Shown one piece after another: positions 6,011 through 13,505 of a stretch of 13,952 nucleotides of DNA. This stretch comes from a bacterium (GTDB lineage: Bacteria > Patescibacteriota > Patescibacteriia > Patescibacteriales > JAKAJF01), in NCBI GenBank assembly GCA_021813875.1, contig JAKAJF010000012.1, positions 1-13,952 of the forward strand, read 5' to 3'. The notes beneath the pieces were generated by a model, which had not been told where the DNA came from, made no database searches, and saw only the letters and a list, made by a program, of their open reading frames with translations. Position 1 is the first letter of the stretch; the number at the start of each line of letters is the position of its first letter. Both the position numbers and the translations under genes were made by a program.

Positions 6011-6460
6011 TCAGAAATTCGACGATATCCCGACCTTGATGGCTCGCCCCAAAATTTCTTCATCCTCAGAATAGAGAGGGTGCTCGATGTCCGCCCTCAA
6101 GACGAATAGGTTGTCGGCCGGCAAAGGAGCAGACTCGGGCCCATCGTCGAATTCGAGATAATGCTTTTGCGCGAGCCTCCGGGCGAATTCCAACCGTTCT
6201 TTCTTCAATACGGCGATCAGCCACTCTTCCGTCTCAAAGTTAAAATCAATCAGCTGGCACTCTTCATCCGACAGAGATCTTTCCGGATCGTAGAAGCAGA
6301 CTTCCAAGATCAAGAGATAAGAGTGGGCGTAGACGACCGGCTCGGAAAGACTGGCGGCCAGAAGAACGTAGGCCGGATGATTGAAATACCCGGCGAGCTC
6401 CTCCAAGGCGTCCTGATCGTCCTCTCCCCCTTCCGGAAAGGAAAAAAGCAGCTCTTTCAT
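6011..6460 (-). CDS. Small acidic protein of unknown function
   Basis: A 149-residue protein I do not recognise. It has no signal peptide and no clear membrane segment. It is rich in Asp and Glu, alternating with aromatic and Leu residues, so it is probably a compact cytoplasmic protein. Visible landmarks are an N-terminal FPEGGEDDQDALEEL stretch, a hydrophobic strand-like middle (SYLLILEVCFYD, about 47-58) and a C-terminal AIKVGISSNF. The start is well supported by AAGGAGGGGAGG directly upstream of the ATG. The gene begins 20 bases after the stop of the surface protein and ends before a terminator, so the two form a two-gene operon and may work together. It is likely a lineage-specific gene. 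Confidence 0.75.
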   Translation of the reverse strand: MKELLFSFPEGGEDDQDALEELAGYFNHPAYVLLAASLSEPVVYAHSYLLILEVCFYDPERSLSDEECQLIDFNFETEEWLIAVLKKERLEFARRLAQKHYLEFDDGPESAPLPADNLFVLRADIEHPLYSEDEEILGRAIKVGISSNF

Positions 6461-6480
6461 CCTCCCCTCCTTTTTTATTT

Positions 6481-7839
6481 TTATTTTTTTAAAGGCGAAG
6501 ATTCGACCGCTCCGGCACCGACGGAACCGGCGCCGCGCATGAGCGGCGCAACCGTGCCGCCGCCATCTCCTCTCTCGGCCAGGATCTCCTTAGCTAAGGG
6601 AACGACTACTCCCTGGCGGTAAAAATTGGTGTCTTCGGGCGGGTTCTTGATCGGAAAGTAAAGAGCCGGAACCAGTAATTGGCCATTCTTGCCATCCTTA
6701 TATTCGAAATAATTGATATAGCTGACTTCCGGATCGCCCAACTCCAGTTCGATCGCATCCCCCGAGTCCCCAGATTGGTAATTATTGACTCCGCCTTTTT
6801 CGGCGTAAGCGATGAGTTTCTGAGTGTCGGTCTCCATCTCATAGGCAGAACTTTGGTAATCCTGGGTATTCAGGTTATAAAGCCCGGCCACCTTTTTATT
6901 CTTGACGTTTATCTGCACCGTGAGTCCCTGCTTATTGCCGTTATATTCATCATAGACGAACTTGCCACCGATCTTTAAGGGATAGACGACTTCCAGGGTT
7001 TCTGGCAGATAAAAGTTTTTCCCTTCGGGGGCGAGAGGGCCGTAGATCCTGAATTGGCGCTGATTGGAGATCTCCGGGTCGCCATAGATGCTTTTATCGA
7101 TATTGTGGGCGGCCAGGAAATCATCGGCGATCCGGATCGCTTCCGCGTCGGAAAGCACATCCCCTTCTTTTACCTGTTGAGCCTCATAACAGGCCGAGTC
7201 ACCTCCGCATTTGCCGGCCGGCCAAGTCTCCCAGTTCTGATAGAGGGAGATCGAACCCTCCTCCGGGAAGATGTTGATGACGTAACCAAAATCGCTCTTC
7301 TGGACCAGATTTAAATTTTGAACATCCAAATCGGCAAAGGTAGACAGGTCGCCGAGGCCGAAATTCAATCCCCGCAACAGATCGGCCATATCCAGGTTCA
7401 AGCTCGCAGCTTTGATCCTCTTCAAGACCTCCATCTTGTCTTGGACCTGAAAATCTCCGCCTTTATAGATATATTTATAAGTCTTATAGGGCATCGGCGG
7501 CATTATCTTGGCCGCCCGGCCCGCGACCGGGGCGCTATTCGGTTGGAGCGCGCCTCCGCCGCCCCCCAGACCGAAGGGAGCGGCCGCGTTCATGGGGGCT
7601 TCGGTAGCGGCTGAAGAATTCTGAGCCAAGTCCTCTTCGGAGCCGGCGGCGGTGGCCCCGCTCAAGCTGCCGAACGAACCGTCGGCCACCTTGTTGACCC
7701 TGAAAGCCGGAGCAGCCGGCTTCCGCCCGGCTTCCGGCTTCAAGGTCGGACCGGAGCCGGGGACGAAACAGAGGTAAGCCGTCGAGATGATGATGATAGC
7801 GGCCGCAAGGCCGATCAAGGAGTAAAAAACCTTTTTCAT
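6481..7839 (-). CDS. N-terminally anchored extracytoplasmic protein of unknown function
   Basis: A 452-residue protein. MKK followed by one hydrophobic helix (about 5-26) indicates a signal anchor; the Cys near 24 (AYLC) is not a good lipobox. Residues about 30-115 are a low-complexity Ala/Gly/Pro linker including five consecutive Gly, the kind that spans a cell wall. The folded part (about 120-440) has repeated Tyr/Lys-rich beta-type segments, a close Cys pair (GKCGGDSACYEA) probably forming a disulfide, and a segment GDVLSDAEAIRIADDFLAAH that resembles the helix of PepSY-like modules. The tail is Gly/Ala-rich again. I cannot name a family. Its ATG follows an AT-rich leader with a weak ribosome site. 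It is co-transcribed with the acidic gene downstream and transcribed divergently from the MarR operon. The gene is certain; the function is open. Confidence 0.85.
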   Translation of the reverse strand: MKKVFYSLIGLAAAIIIISTAYLCFVPGSGPTLKPEAGRKPAAPAFRVNKVADGSFGSLSGATAAGSEEDLAQNSSAATEAPMNAAAPFGLGGGGGALQPNSAPVAGRAAKIMPPMPYKTYKYIYKGGDFQVQDKMEVLKRIKAASLNLDMADLLRGLNFGLGDLSTFADLDVQNLNLVQKSDFGYVINIFPEEGSISLYQNWETWPAGKCGGDSACYEAQQVKEGDVLSDAEAIRIADDFLAAHNIDKSIYGDPEISNQRQFRIYGPLAPEGKNFYLPETLEVVYPLKIGGKFVYDEYNGNKQGLTVQINVKNKKVAGLYNLNTQDYQSSAYEMETDTQKLIAYAEKGGVNNYQSGDSGDAIELELGDPEVSYINYFEYKDGKNGQLLVPALYFPIKNPPEDTNFYRQGVVVPLAKEILAERGDGGGTVAPLMRGAGSVGAGAVESSPLKK

Positions 7840-7862
7840 ATTGTTTAAATCTTATTGGTTCT

Positions 7863-7871
7863 ATTTTAGCA
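7863..7871 (-). promoter_or_regulatory. Possible extended -10 promoter for the surface-protein operon
   Basis: TGCTAAAAT on the minus strand (TAAAAT at 7868-7863 with a TG one base upstream) would start transcription about 16 bases ahead of the ATG at 7839. No good -35 is seen. It lies 25 bases from the -35 of the divergent MarR promoter. Confidence 0.4.
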
Positions 7872-7895
7872 TAAATTTTTAAATTGATAAAAAGC

Positions 7896-7924
7896 TTGAC
7901 AAAAGCGAAGATTGGAGATATACT
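7896..7924 (+). promoter_or_regulatory. Promoter of the MarR efflux operon
   Basis: TTGACA (7896-7901) and TATACT (7919-7924) at the ideal 17-base spacing, predicting a start near 7931. This is the best sigma-70 promoter in the window. Confidence 0.85.
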
Positions 7925-7952
7925 TAGATAATCTAATTATTTTATTATCTAA
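7924..7952 (+). promoter_or_regulatory. Palindromic MarR operator overlapping the operon start
   Basis: TTAGATAATCTAA (7924-7936) is a 13-base palindrome (TTAGAT, central A, ATCTAA) covering the last base of the -10 box and the predicted transcription start. A third half-site, ATTATCTAA (7944-7952), is the exact inverse of TTAGATAAT (7924-7932), 11 bases away. The shape recalls the SlyA/MarR site TTAGCAAGCTAA. Binding by the MarR protein encoded directly downstream would block its own operon. In the RNA, the 9-bp arms could also fold just ahead of the ATG at 7957. The repeats are seen; the regulator assignment is inference. Confidence 0.6.
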
Positions 7953-7956
7953 ACAT

Positions 7957-8379
7957 ATGGCTAAAAATAAAGAGGAGCTGATCAAGCTGCTCTTCGCCAC
8001 CAGTAGGTTAATCAGGGAAAAATTCAAAGAAACGGCTGAATCTGGCGGAATTTCCTTCACCCACCTCAAGGCTTTGCGCTTCATCGGCGAAAAGGAAAAG
8101 CCGACGATGAAAGAGATCGCCGATAGCCTCGGCATCACTCCCCCGTCGGCCACCTCCCTAATCGAACCTTTCGTGCAGAACGGCTGGCTGAAGAGGGTCT
8201 ATGACGAGACCGACCGTCGGATCGTCAGACTGGCATTGACCGCCAAAGGTCAGGAAACCTTGGATGAAGCTTCCAAGATGATGGTCAAAAAGCTCGAAGA
8301 TCTTCTGGCGAACTTAAATGAACAACAAATGGTAAATTTGAGAGAAATTTTAGAAACCCTCTCCGATTCCATCCAATAA
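7957..8379 (+). CDS. MarR-family transcriptional regulator
   Basis: A 140-residue winged-helix repressor, the normal MarR length. The recognition region runs PTMKEIADSLGITPPSATSL (49-68), followed by the wing DETDRRIVRLALTAKG (about 83-98), which contains the family D-x-R signature. Helices at both ends form the dimer interface. Such proteins usually repress an adjacent drug-efflux operon until a small ligand, often a phenolic or lipophilic drug, or oxidation releases them. This one has no Cys, so direct thiol sensing is unlikely. The frame opens earlier at a TTG (7912), but that lies inside the promoter, so ATG 7957 is the start; it has no Shine-Dalgarno. It is the first gene of the operon, and its stop is 2 bases from the first adaptor. 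Confidence 0.93.
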   Translation: MAKNKEELIKLLFATSRLIREKFKETAESGGISFTHLKALRFIGEKEKPTMKEIADSLGITPPSATSLIEPFVQNGWLKRVYDETDRRIVRLALTAKGQETLDEASKMMVKKLEDLLANLNEQQMVNLREILETLSDSIQ

Positions 8380-8381
8380 TT

Positions 8382-10130
8382 ATGAAAATTTCCAAAACAA
8401 TCATCCTAATTTCTTCCGCGGTCCTGATCCTGGGCGGCGGCTTAGGGGCCTATGCTCTGCTCAAGAGGAGTCCCGGACCTGCCTATGATTTCGCGGCAGT
8501 CCGAAAAAGCGACCTGACTGACGAAGTCGACCTGACCGGCAGCGTCAAGCCGGCCCAAGAGGTCAAGTTAGCTTTTGAAAAAGGCGGCAAGGTGGCCGCG
8601 GCCAACGTCAAAGTTGGCGACCATGTCAAAAGCGGCCAAGTCCTGATCACTTTGAACAGCTCCGATCTTGGAGCCCAGCTGAACCAGGCGGAAGCCTCTA
8701 TCTCGACCGCCCAAGCCTTGCTCCAAAATTATCAGGCGGCTTATGACATGCAGATGGCCAAACTGGCCGATCTCAAGAACGGAGCTCGTCCCGAGGATCT
8801 CCAGCTTTCTGAGACGAAAGTCGCCAATGCCCGGCAAGCGGCCAATGATGCCCAGACGAATCTGAACAATGTCCAGACCAAGGCCGCCAACGACCTTGAC
8901 GCGCTCTATGGCAAGAGCGGCGACATCTTGAACGATGCTTATGCCAAAGCCTCGGACGCGGTCTTCAATAAGACCGCCGGAATCTTTGCTAACCCCATGA
9001 ATGATAATCCTTCCCTGACCTTGGATCTTTCCCGCCCGGAACTGGCCGACCAGCTGACCGGCGAACTGCCCCAGGCCAACCGGGAGTTGAGCGAATTCAG
9101 GAGCGAGCTCGATTCTCTGAGCACGGATCAGGCAGGGATAGATTCTGCCTTATCCGGATCCCTGGCCCATCTGGTGGCGGCCAGAAATTTCCTGGCCGAT
9201 CTCGATGACGCTCTCAATTACGCGGTCAGCACGGCAGCCAATCCTCCCGCCACCATCTTAGCCTATAAGACGAATCTCAATCTGGCCCTGAATAGCGTGA
9301 ATAGCGCCATCTCCGCCGTCAATACCCAACAAAAAACTATCGCGACTCAGAAGGTCACCAACCAGAACCAACTTGCGGCCGCCCAGACGCAATTAGACCA
9401 GGCCGAGAACGGGTTGGAGCTGGCGGAAAATGAGTTGAAATTGAAGCAGGCCGGAGCCTCGAGCGAGCAGATTTCCGCCCAACAAGCGGCTGCCGACCAG
9501 GCCAAGGCAAGCATCTCCGCCCAACAAGCGTCCGTCAGGCAGGCCCAAGCCATCGCTGATAATTACCGGGCCCAACTGGCCAAATCGGTCATCGTCTCCC
9601 CTATCGACGGCACCATCAGCCAGCAAGACGCCAAGGTCGGCGAGATCGTTCCCATGAATCAGCCGGTAGTCAGCATCATCAGCGACGCCAAGTTCCAGGT
9701 CGAAGCCCAGGCTTCCGAGGATCAGATAGAAAAGATCAAGGCCGGGGAAGCGGCCATAGTGACCCTTGATGCCGATAATAGCCAAAAGAATTTTCCAGCC
9801 AAGGTGATCACCGTCGATCCAGGAAACCTGACCGATAACGGCGCTCCAGCCTATAAAGTGACTTTTGAGTTCGGACAGGAAGACGCTTCGATCAAAGACG
9901 GTCTGACCGCCAACGTCAAAATCCTGGCTTCGGAAAAGAAAAATGTCTTAGCCGTGCCCCTTTCTTCGATCATCAAGCGTTATGCTGAGAATTTCGTCCT
10001 CTTGAGCGACGGTCAGGGCGGAGTCAAGGAGGAAAAGGTGGGGACCGGCATCAGCCAAAACGGCTTGATAGAGATCACTTCCGGCTTGAGCGAGGGAGAC
10101 AAGATCGTCAGCTTCGGCCTTAATAAATAA
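8382..10130 (+). CDS. Long HlyD/MacA-like efflux adaptor (membrane fusion protein) with extra helical insert
   Basis: A 582-residue adaptor, much longer than the usual 350-400. A membrane anchor lies at about 6-27. The first biotinyl-lipoyl half is at about 50-96 (GSVKPAQEV, KVGDHVKSGQVL) and the second at about 401-434 (VIVSPIDGTI, VGEIVPMNQPV). Between them is a roughly 300-residue alpha-helical region rich in Ala, Gln and Asn. Its ends look like the standard hairpin (KNGARPEDL near 132, KQAGASSEQI near 355), but the centre (about 170-325) is an added helical domain. A beta-barrel (about 437-515) and a C-terminal membrane-proximal domain (about 516-582, ending SGLSEGDKIV) follow, as in the RND/MacA type. 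A 15-base direct repeat (9474-9488, 9516-9530) encodes two copies of SAQQA 14 residues apart. It would link the downstream pump to the cell envelope. Confidence 0.9.
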   Translation: MKISKTIILISSAVLILGGGLGAYALLKRSPGPAYDFAAVRKSDLTDEVDLTGSVKPAQEVKLAFEKGGKVAAANVKVGDHVKSGQVLITLNSSDLGAQLNQAEASISTAQALLQNYQAAYDMQMAKLADLKNGARPEDLQLSETKVANARQAANDAQTNLNNVQTKAANDLDALYGKSGDILNDAYAKASDAVFNKTAGIFANPMNDNPSLTLDLSRPELADQLTGELPQANRELSEFRSELDSLSTDQAGIDSALSGSLAHLVAARNFLADLDDALNYAVSTAANPPATILAYKTNLNLALNSVNSAISAVNTQQKTIATQKVTNQNQLAAAQTQLDQAENGLELAENELKLKQAGASSEQISAQQAAADQAKASISAQQASVRQAQAIADNYRAQLAKSVIVSPIDGTISQQDAKVGEIVPMNQPVVSIISDAKFQVEAQASEDQIEKIKAGEAAIVTLDADNSQKNFPAKVITVDPGNLTDNGAPAYKVTFEFGQEDASIKDGLTANVKILASEKKNVLAVPLSSIIKRYAENFVLLSDGQGGVKEEKVGTGISQNGLIEITSGLSEGDKIVSFGLNK

Positions 10131-10133
10131 ACT

Positions 10134-10757
10134 ATGGAAAATAAAACATTGAACAAAGCTAAAATCATCAAGATTATAATCGCGGTCTTGGCCATCGGCG
10201 GGATCGGCGGCGGCATCTATTGGTATTCCAACCGGAACATCGTCTATATCGAAGATGCGGAAATCTCCGCTCCCCATATCGATCTTTCCGCCGATAGCGG
10301 CGGCAGCCTGAAAGAGACTTTCGTCAAGATCGGCGACGTCGTCGATGGAGACACGGCCGTCGCCCGCGTAGGCAACGAGCTGGTAAAGACCGGGGCTTCC
10401 GGCCTGATCGTCAATGTCAAGAATGATATAGGGAGGAATTTCAATCGCGGCGAAGCGGTCGCCAGCATGATCGACCCGGCCGAATTGAGGGTGGTCGGCC
10501 ATCTTGACGAAAACAAAGGCTTGGTCGATATCCACGTCGGCCAGCGGGCCGTCTTCACCGTCGACGCCTTCGGCTCGAAGAAATTCATCGGTACCATCGA
10601 TGAAATCAGCCCTGTCTCGAGAGAGTCGGGAGTAGTCTTCAACATTTCAGACAAGCGCGAGACCAAACAGTTCGACATCAAGGTCCGTTTCAATACCGAC
10701 CAATATCCCGAACTGAAAGATGGCATGTCGGCCAAGATCTGGATCTATAAGGATTAA
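10134..10757 (+). CDS. Short EmrA/HlyD-like adaptor without a coiled-coil hairpin
   Basis: A 207-residue protein with one N-terminal membrane helix (about 10-31, with a Gly-rich end). The two lipoyl halves are joined almost directly: about 42-80 (AEISAPHIDLSADSGGSLKE, KIGDVVDGDTAVARV) and 84-115 (TGASGLIVNVKNDIGRNFNRGEAVASMI). The long coiled coil that separates them in EmrA is absent. A beta-barrel follows (about 116-207; VVGHLDENKGLVDIHVGQRAVFTVD then GTIDEISP), very like the EmrA family. At about half the length of EmrA (~390), it is a natural minimal adaptor rather than a broken gene, because the frame and all remaining motifs are intact. It begins 3 bases after the long adaptor, and its stop directly abuts the ATG of the MFS pump, the gene it most likely serves. 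Confidence 0.85.
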   Translation: MENKTLNKAKIIKIIIAVLAIGGIGGGIYWYSNRNIVYIEDAEISAPHIDLSADSGGSLKETFVKIGDVVDGDTAVARVGNELVKTGASGLIVNVKNDIGRNFNRGEAVASMIDPAELRVVGHLDENKGLVDIHVGQRAVFTVDAFGSKKFIGTIDEISPVSRESGVVFNISDKRETKQFDIKVRFNTDQYPELKDGMSAKIWIYKD

Positions 10758-12260
10758 ATGGAAACCGCTTTGGAAAAAACGCGACCGAAGAACGGCCTGC
10801 GCTGGATGATCCTCCTAACCGTCATCGTGGGGACCTTTTTGGGCAGGCTTGACCAGACGATCGTCAACCTGGCCCTGCCGAAGATGATTTCCGACTTCGG
10901 CATCTCCGTCTCTTCGGCCGGCTGGATCGCGACCGCCTACATCTTGGCCAACGCCGTATTCGTGCCTATCTGGGGCAAGCTGGGCGACACGATCGGACGC
11001 AAGAAAGTCTACATCCTGGGCTTCTCTATCTTCATCGTCGGCTCGGTCCTGGCCGGCCTGGCTTGGAATTTAAGCTCGATGATCGTCTTCCGCGTCATCC
11101 AGGCGATCGCCGGATCGGCCGACTACCCGACCGCCATGGCCATCATCGCCGTCACCTTCAAGAAAGGCAAGGAACGGGCCCAAGCCTTAGGTATCTGGTC
11201 CTCTTCCTTCGCGGCCGCCTCGGTCTTCGGCCCGCTCCTCGGAGGCCCCTTGATCGACAATTTCGGCTGGCGCTCAGTCTTCTTGGTCAACCTGCCGGTC
11301 GGCCTCTTGGGCCTCCTGATGGCCATCATGTTCATCAACGAATCCGTCTCCGAGAAGGAGAACATCATCTTTGACTGGTGGGGCTCGATCACTCTCGGGC
11401 TTTCCTTGACGGCCCTGGTCCTGGTTTTGGACAAAGGGCTCGATTGGGGCTGGACCTCTTTGAATAGCATCCTTGCCTATCTGGCCGTCCTGGCCTTCGG
11501 CTTCATTTTCATCCGCATCGAGCATCATTCCCGGGAACCGATCGTCGATCTGAAATTTTTCCGCAACTCCGTCTTTGTCAATACTTTGATCAATAACTTC
11601 GTGGTCTTTATGGGGATGATGGGCAGCGTCTTCCTGATTCCGATCTTCGCCCAGACCTTCTTAGGTTATGATGCCACCCAGACCGGCTTTTTGTTCATGC
11701 CCATGGCTTTCATGATGGTCCTTGCATCCCCCATCGGCGCGGCCCTGACCGGCAAAGTGCAGGCCCGCTATACCATCGCCGTCAGCACCTTCATAGCGGC
11801 TATCGGCATCTTCCTTTTTCATTATCTCGATCCCAAAAGCACGGCCCTGGATATCATCCTGCCGCTTTCGGTGATGGCTTTCGGCATGGGCGCGGGCATG
11901 GCCCCGCGGACCAATATCATCGCCTCGGCCGTGCCGGAGAATGAGATTGGCATCGCTTCTTCGATCCTGGCCCTGGCCCGGAACATCGCCGGCGCCTTCG
12001 GCATCGCCATCTTCGGCACCATCTTGAACAACCAGATAGAATCGAACGTCCTCTCGATCAGCCAACAAAGCGTCTTTAACGGCCACACCTCCGAGCAATA
12101 CCGGCAATTCATCGCCTTAATCACTTTGAAGGCGCAGATTTCCGCCTACAACACCGTCTTTTGGGTCGCCTCGATCATCCTCTTCATAGGCAGCTTCTCG
12201 GCCCTTCTGATCAAGGTCAAGCAAGAAAAGACCAACGTCAAGGTGACCGTCGAAGCTTAA
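10758..12260 (+). CDS. DHA2-family (EmrB/QacA) 14-TM multidrug-proton antiporter
   Basis: A 500-residue integral membrane transporter with about 14 hydrophobic segments, the normal size for the DHA2 family of the major facilitator superfamily. Key motifs: LDQTIVNLALPKM in TM1 (31-43, motif D1), GKLGDTIGRKK between TM2 and TM3 (73-83, motif A), R112 in the FRVIQAIAGS helix (motif B), FGPLLGGPLID (157-166, the antiporter motif C) and WRSVFLVNLPVG (171-182). These mark a proton-driven exporter of hydrophobic or cationic drugs. The ATG follows the adaptor's TAA with no gap, and AAGGA lies just ahead. It is the last gene of the MarR operon and ends inside the shared terminator. The substrate is unknown. 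Confidence 0.95.
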   Translation: METALEKTRPKNGLRWMILLTVIVGTFLGRLDQTIVNLALPKMISDFGISVSSAGWIATAYILANAVFVPIWGKLGDTIGRKKVYILGFSIFIVGSVLAGLAWNLSSMIVFRVIQAIAGSADYPTAMAIIAVTFKKGKERAQALGIWSSSFAAASVFGPLLGGPLIDNFGWRSVFLVNLPVGLLGLLMAIMFINESVSEKENIIFDWWGSITLGLSLTALVLVLDKGLDWGWTSLNSILAYLAVLAFGFIFIRIEHHSREPIVDLKFFRNSVFVNTLINNFVVFMGMMGSVFLIPIFAQTFLGYDATQTGFLFMPMAFMMVLASPIGAALTGKVQARYTIAVSTFIAAIGIFLFHYLDPKSTALDIILPLSVMAFGMGAGMAPRTNIIASAVPENEIGIASSILALARNIAGAFGIAIFGTILNNQIESNVLSISQQSVFNGHTSEQYRQFIALITLKAQISAYNTVFWVASIILFIGSFSALLIKVKQEKTNVKVTVEA

Positions 12261-12294
12261 AAAAACCTCCTTTATAGGAGGTTTTTTTAAGCTT
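12253..12294. terminator. Bidirectional intrinsic terminator shared by convergent operons
   Basis: A perfect 18-bp inverted repeat: AAGCTTAAAAAAACCTCC (12253-12270), loop TTTATA, GGAGGTTTTTTTAAGCTT (12277-12294). The CCTCC/GGAGG core is followed by seven T on either strand, so it works in both directions. It includes the stop of the MFS gene (12258-12260) and most of the stop of the PAP2 gene (12295-12293). Confidence 0.92.
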
Positions 12295-12754
12295 ATTTAT
12301 CGAGTTTCGGTTTCGGCCAGAAAAGATAGGCCAGGGAAGCCAAAAGGACAGAGATAACCATGCTCCCCAGGATATCGACCGGATGATGGACGCCGGCCAG
12401 GACGCGCGAAAGTCCGACCAGAGCGGCCAGGACCCACAGAGAGAGCCCTAATTTTTTATCGGAGAAAAAGATGATCATCGAGACGGCGCTGGCAAGCAAG
12501 GCATGGTCGGAAGGAAAGCCGTTGTCCGGCTCATGAGGAAGGAGCGGCTGGAAATGGCCGACTACGAAAGGCCGGGGGTCGAAATAGAAATGACCTGCTA
12601 CTTTGGCGGCCAGATAGATGAGAGGCAGGGCGACCAGGGAAAAAATGACCATTCTTTTCTTTTTTTGTCTGGATAAGGACAAGAAATGGCCGAGGGCCAC
12701 GAGCAGAAGAAAAAAGATCAGATACTTGGCACCGATGATGATTAAGATATTCAT
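12293..12754 (-). CDS. PAP2-family undecaprenyl-diphosphate phosphatase, BcrC-like
   Basis: A 153-residue membrane phosphatase with about five hydrophobic segments. All three catalytic PAP2 blocks are present: K51...R61-P62 (FDPRPF), PSDH at 81-84 (the form of PSGH typical of BcrC) with His84, and SRVLAGVHHPVD at 116-127 with Arg117, His123 and Asp127. The enzyme would dephosphorylate undecaprenyl diphosphate on the outer membrane face, recycling the cell-wall lipid carrier and giving bacitracin tolerance. There is one spacing oddity: nine rather than six residues lie between Lys51 and Arg61. The ATG has no Shine-Dalgarno and is 3 bases from the ABC permease stop, so translation is probably coupled. 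A phosphatidylglycerophosphatase or other lipid phosphatase is the alternative. Confidence 0.85.
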   Translation of the reverse strand: MNILIIIGAKYLIFFLLLVALGHFLSLSRQKKKRMVIFSLVALPLIYLAAKVAGHFYFDPRPFVVGHFQPLLPHEPDNGFPSDHALLASAVSMIIFFSDKKLGLSLWVLAALVGLSRVLAGVHHPVDILGSMVISVLLASLAYLFWPKPKLDK

Positions 12755-12757
12755 ATT

Positions 12758-13504
12758 TTAGATTTGAATTTTTGTGAAGAAATAGCTGCCCATGAATAGG
12801 AAGGCTAAAGTGACCGCCGTCAGAACGATGACATCGGTAAAAAGCCCGAAATGGCTCAGATTGATCAGGAGCGCCCGCAAGGCATCGATCCCATAAGAGA
12901 GCGGGTCGAAGCTGGCGATCAAGTCGATGGTCTTGGGAAGGCCTTGGAGCGGAAACAGGGCCCCGGATAAGAAAAACAGGGGCATGACCAGGAAGTTCAT
13001 GATCAATTGGAAGCCCTGCATATCGTCAAGGAGAGAAGCGACCGTCGTCCCGAGGGCGGTGAAGAGCAGGGAGATGACAGCCATGACCAAGACGGCCGGC
13101 AGGATCAGTATCGGCGAGACGGGCCTGAACCCCGCAAGCATCGAAATCAGGAAAACGATGACGCCCTGGAAGGTCGCCACCGTGGCTCCCCCCAGAGTCC
13201 GACCGATCATGATGTTCAGGCGCGAGACCGGAGCCACCAGAGTTTCCTTCAGAAAACCGAATTGGCGGTCCCAGATGATTTCCATGCCGGAAAAGATCGA
13301 GGTGAAGATGATGCTCATGCCGACGATGCCGGGAGCCAGAAATTCCAGATAGTTTCCCTGGCCGGCGCGCTGGAAGACGGGTCCGAAACCATAACCCAAA
13401 GACAGGAGGAACAACAAAGGCTGGGCGAGCGAACCGACGATCCTGGATTTGGAACGGATATACCGTTTAAATTGTCTTAACCAAAGGATATAGATGGTTT
13501 TCAT
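12758..13504 (-). CDS. ABC-2 type transporter permease (DrrB-like)
   Basis: A 248-residue permease with six hydrophobic segments, the standard ABC-2 (PF01061) size. Characteristic parts are the N-terminal LWLRQFKRYIRSKSRIVGSLAQPLLFLL, the LEFLAPGIVGMSIIFTSIFSGMEIIWDR block with the cytoplasmic ..FLKETLVAPVSR segment (likely contacting the ATPase), and the late FLSGALFPLQGLP..DPLSYGIDALR motif common to daunorubicin/nodulation-type exporters. It pairs with the ATPase encoded 1 base upstream; the ATG has AAGG seven bases ahead. The pair would export a lipid, drug or polysaccharide-type substrate. Its coupling to a BcrC-like gene suggests a cell-wall antibiotic or lipid-linked substrate, but this is context only. 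Confidence 0.92.
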   Translation of the reverse strand: MKTIYILWLRQFKRYIRSKSRIVGSLAQPLLFLLSLGYGFGPVFQRAGQGNYLEFLAPGIVGMSIIFTSIFSGMEIIWDRQFGFLKETLVAPVSRLNIMIGRTLGGATVATFQGVIVFLISMLAGFRPVSPILILPAVLVMAVISLLFTALGTTVASLLDDMQGFQLIMNFLVMPLFFLSGALFPLQGLPKTIDLIASFDPLSYGIDALRALLINLSHFGLFTDVIVLTAVTLAFLFMGSYFFTKIQI

Positions 13505-13505
13505 A

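Noticed and set aside
6997..7012. Sortase-like LPETL in the surface protein
   Set aside because: It is in the middle of the protein, lacks the Gly of LPxTG, and is not followed by a membrane helix and basic tail.
9474..9530. 15-base direct repeat in the long adaptor
   Set aside because: It is explained by the repetitive Ala/Gln coiled-coil coding (two SAQQA copies) and is not a mobile or regulatory repeat.
9948..10535. A 195-codon minus-strand frame spanning the junction of the two adaptors
   Set aside because: It overlaps two well-supported genes, is Asp-rich and motif-free, and lacks any promoter or ribosome site.
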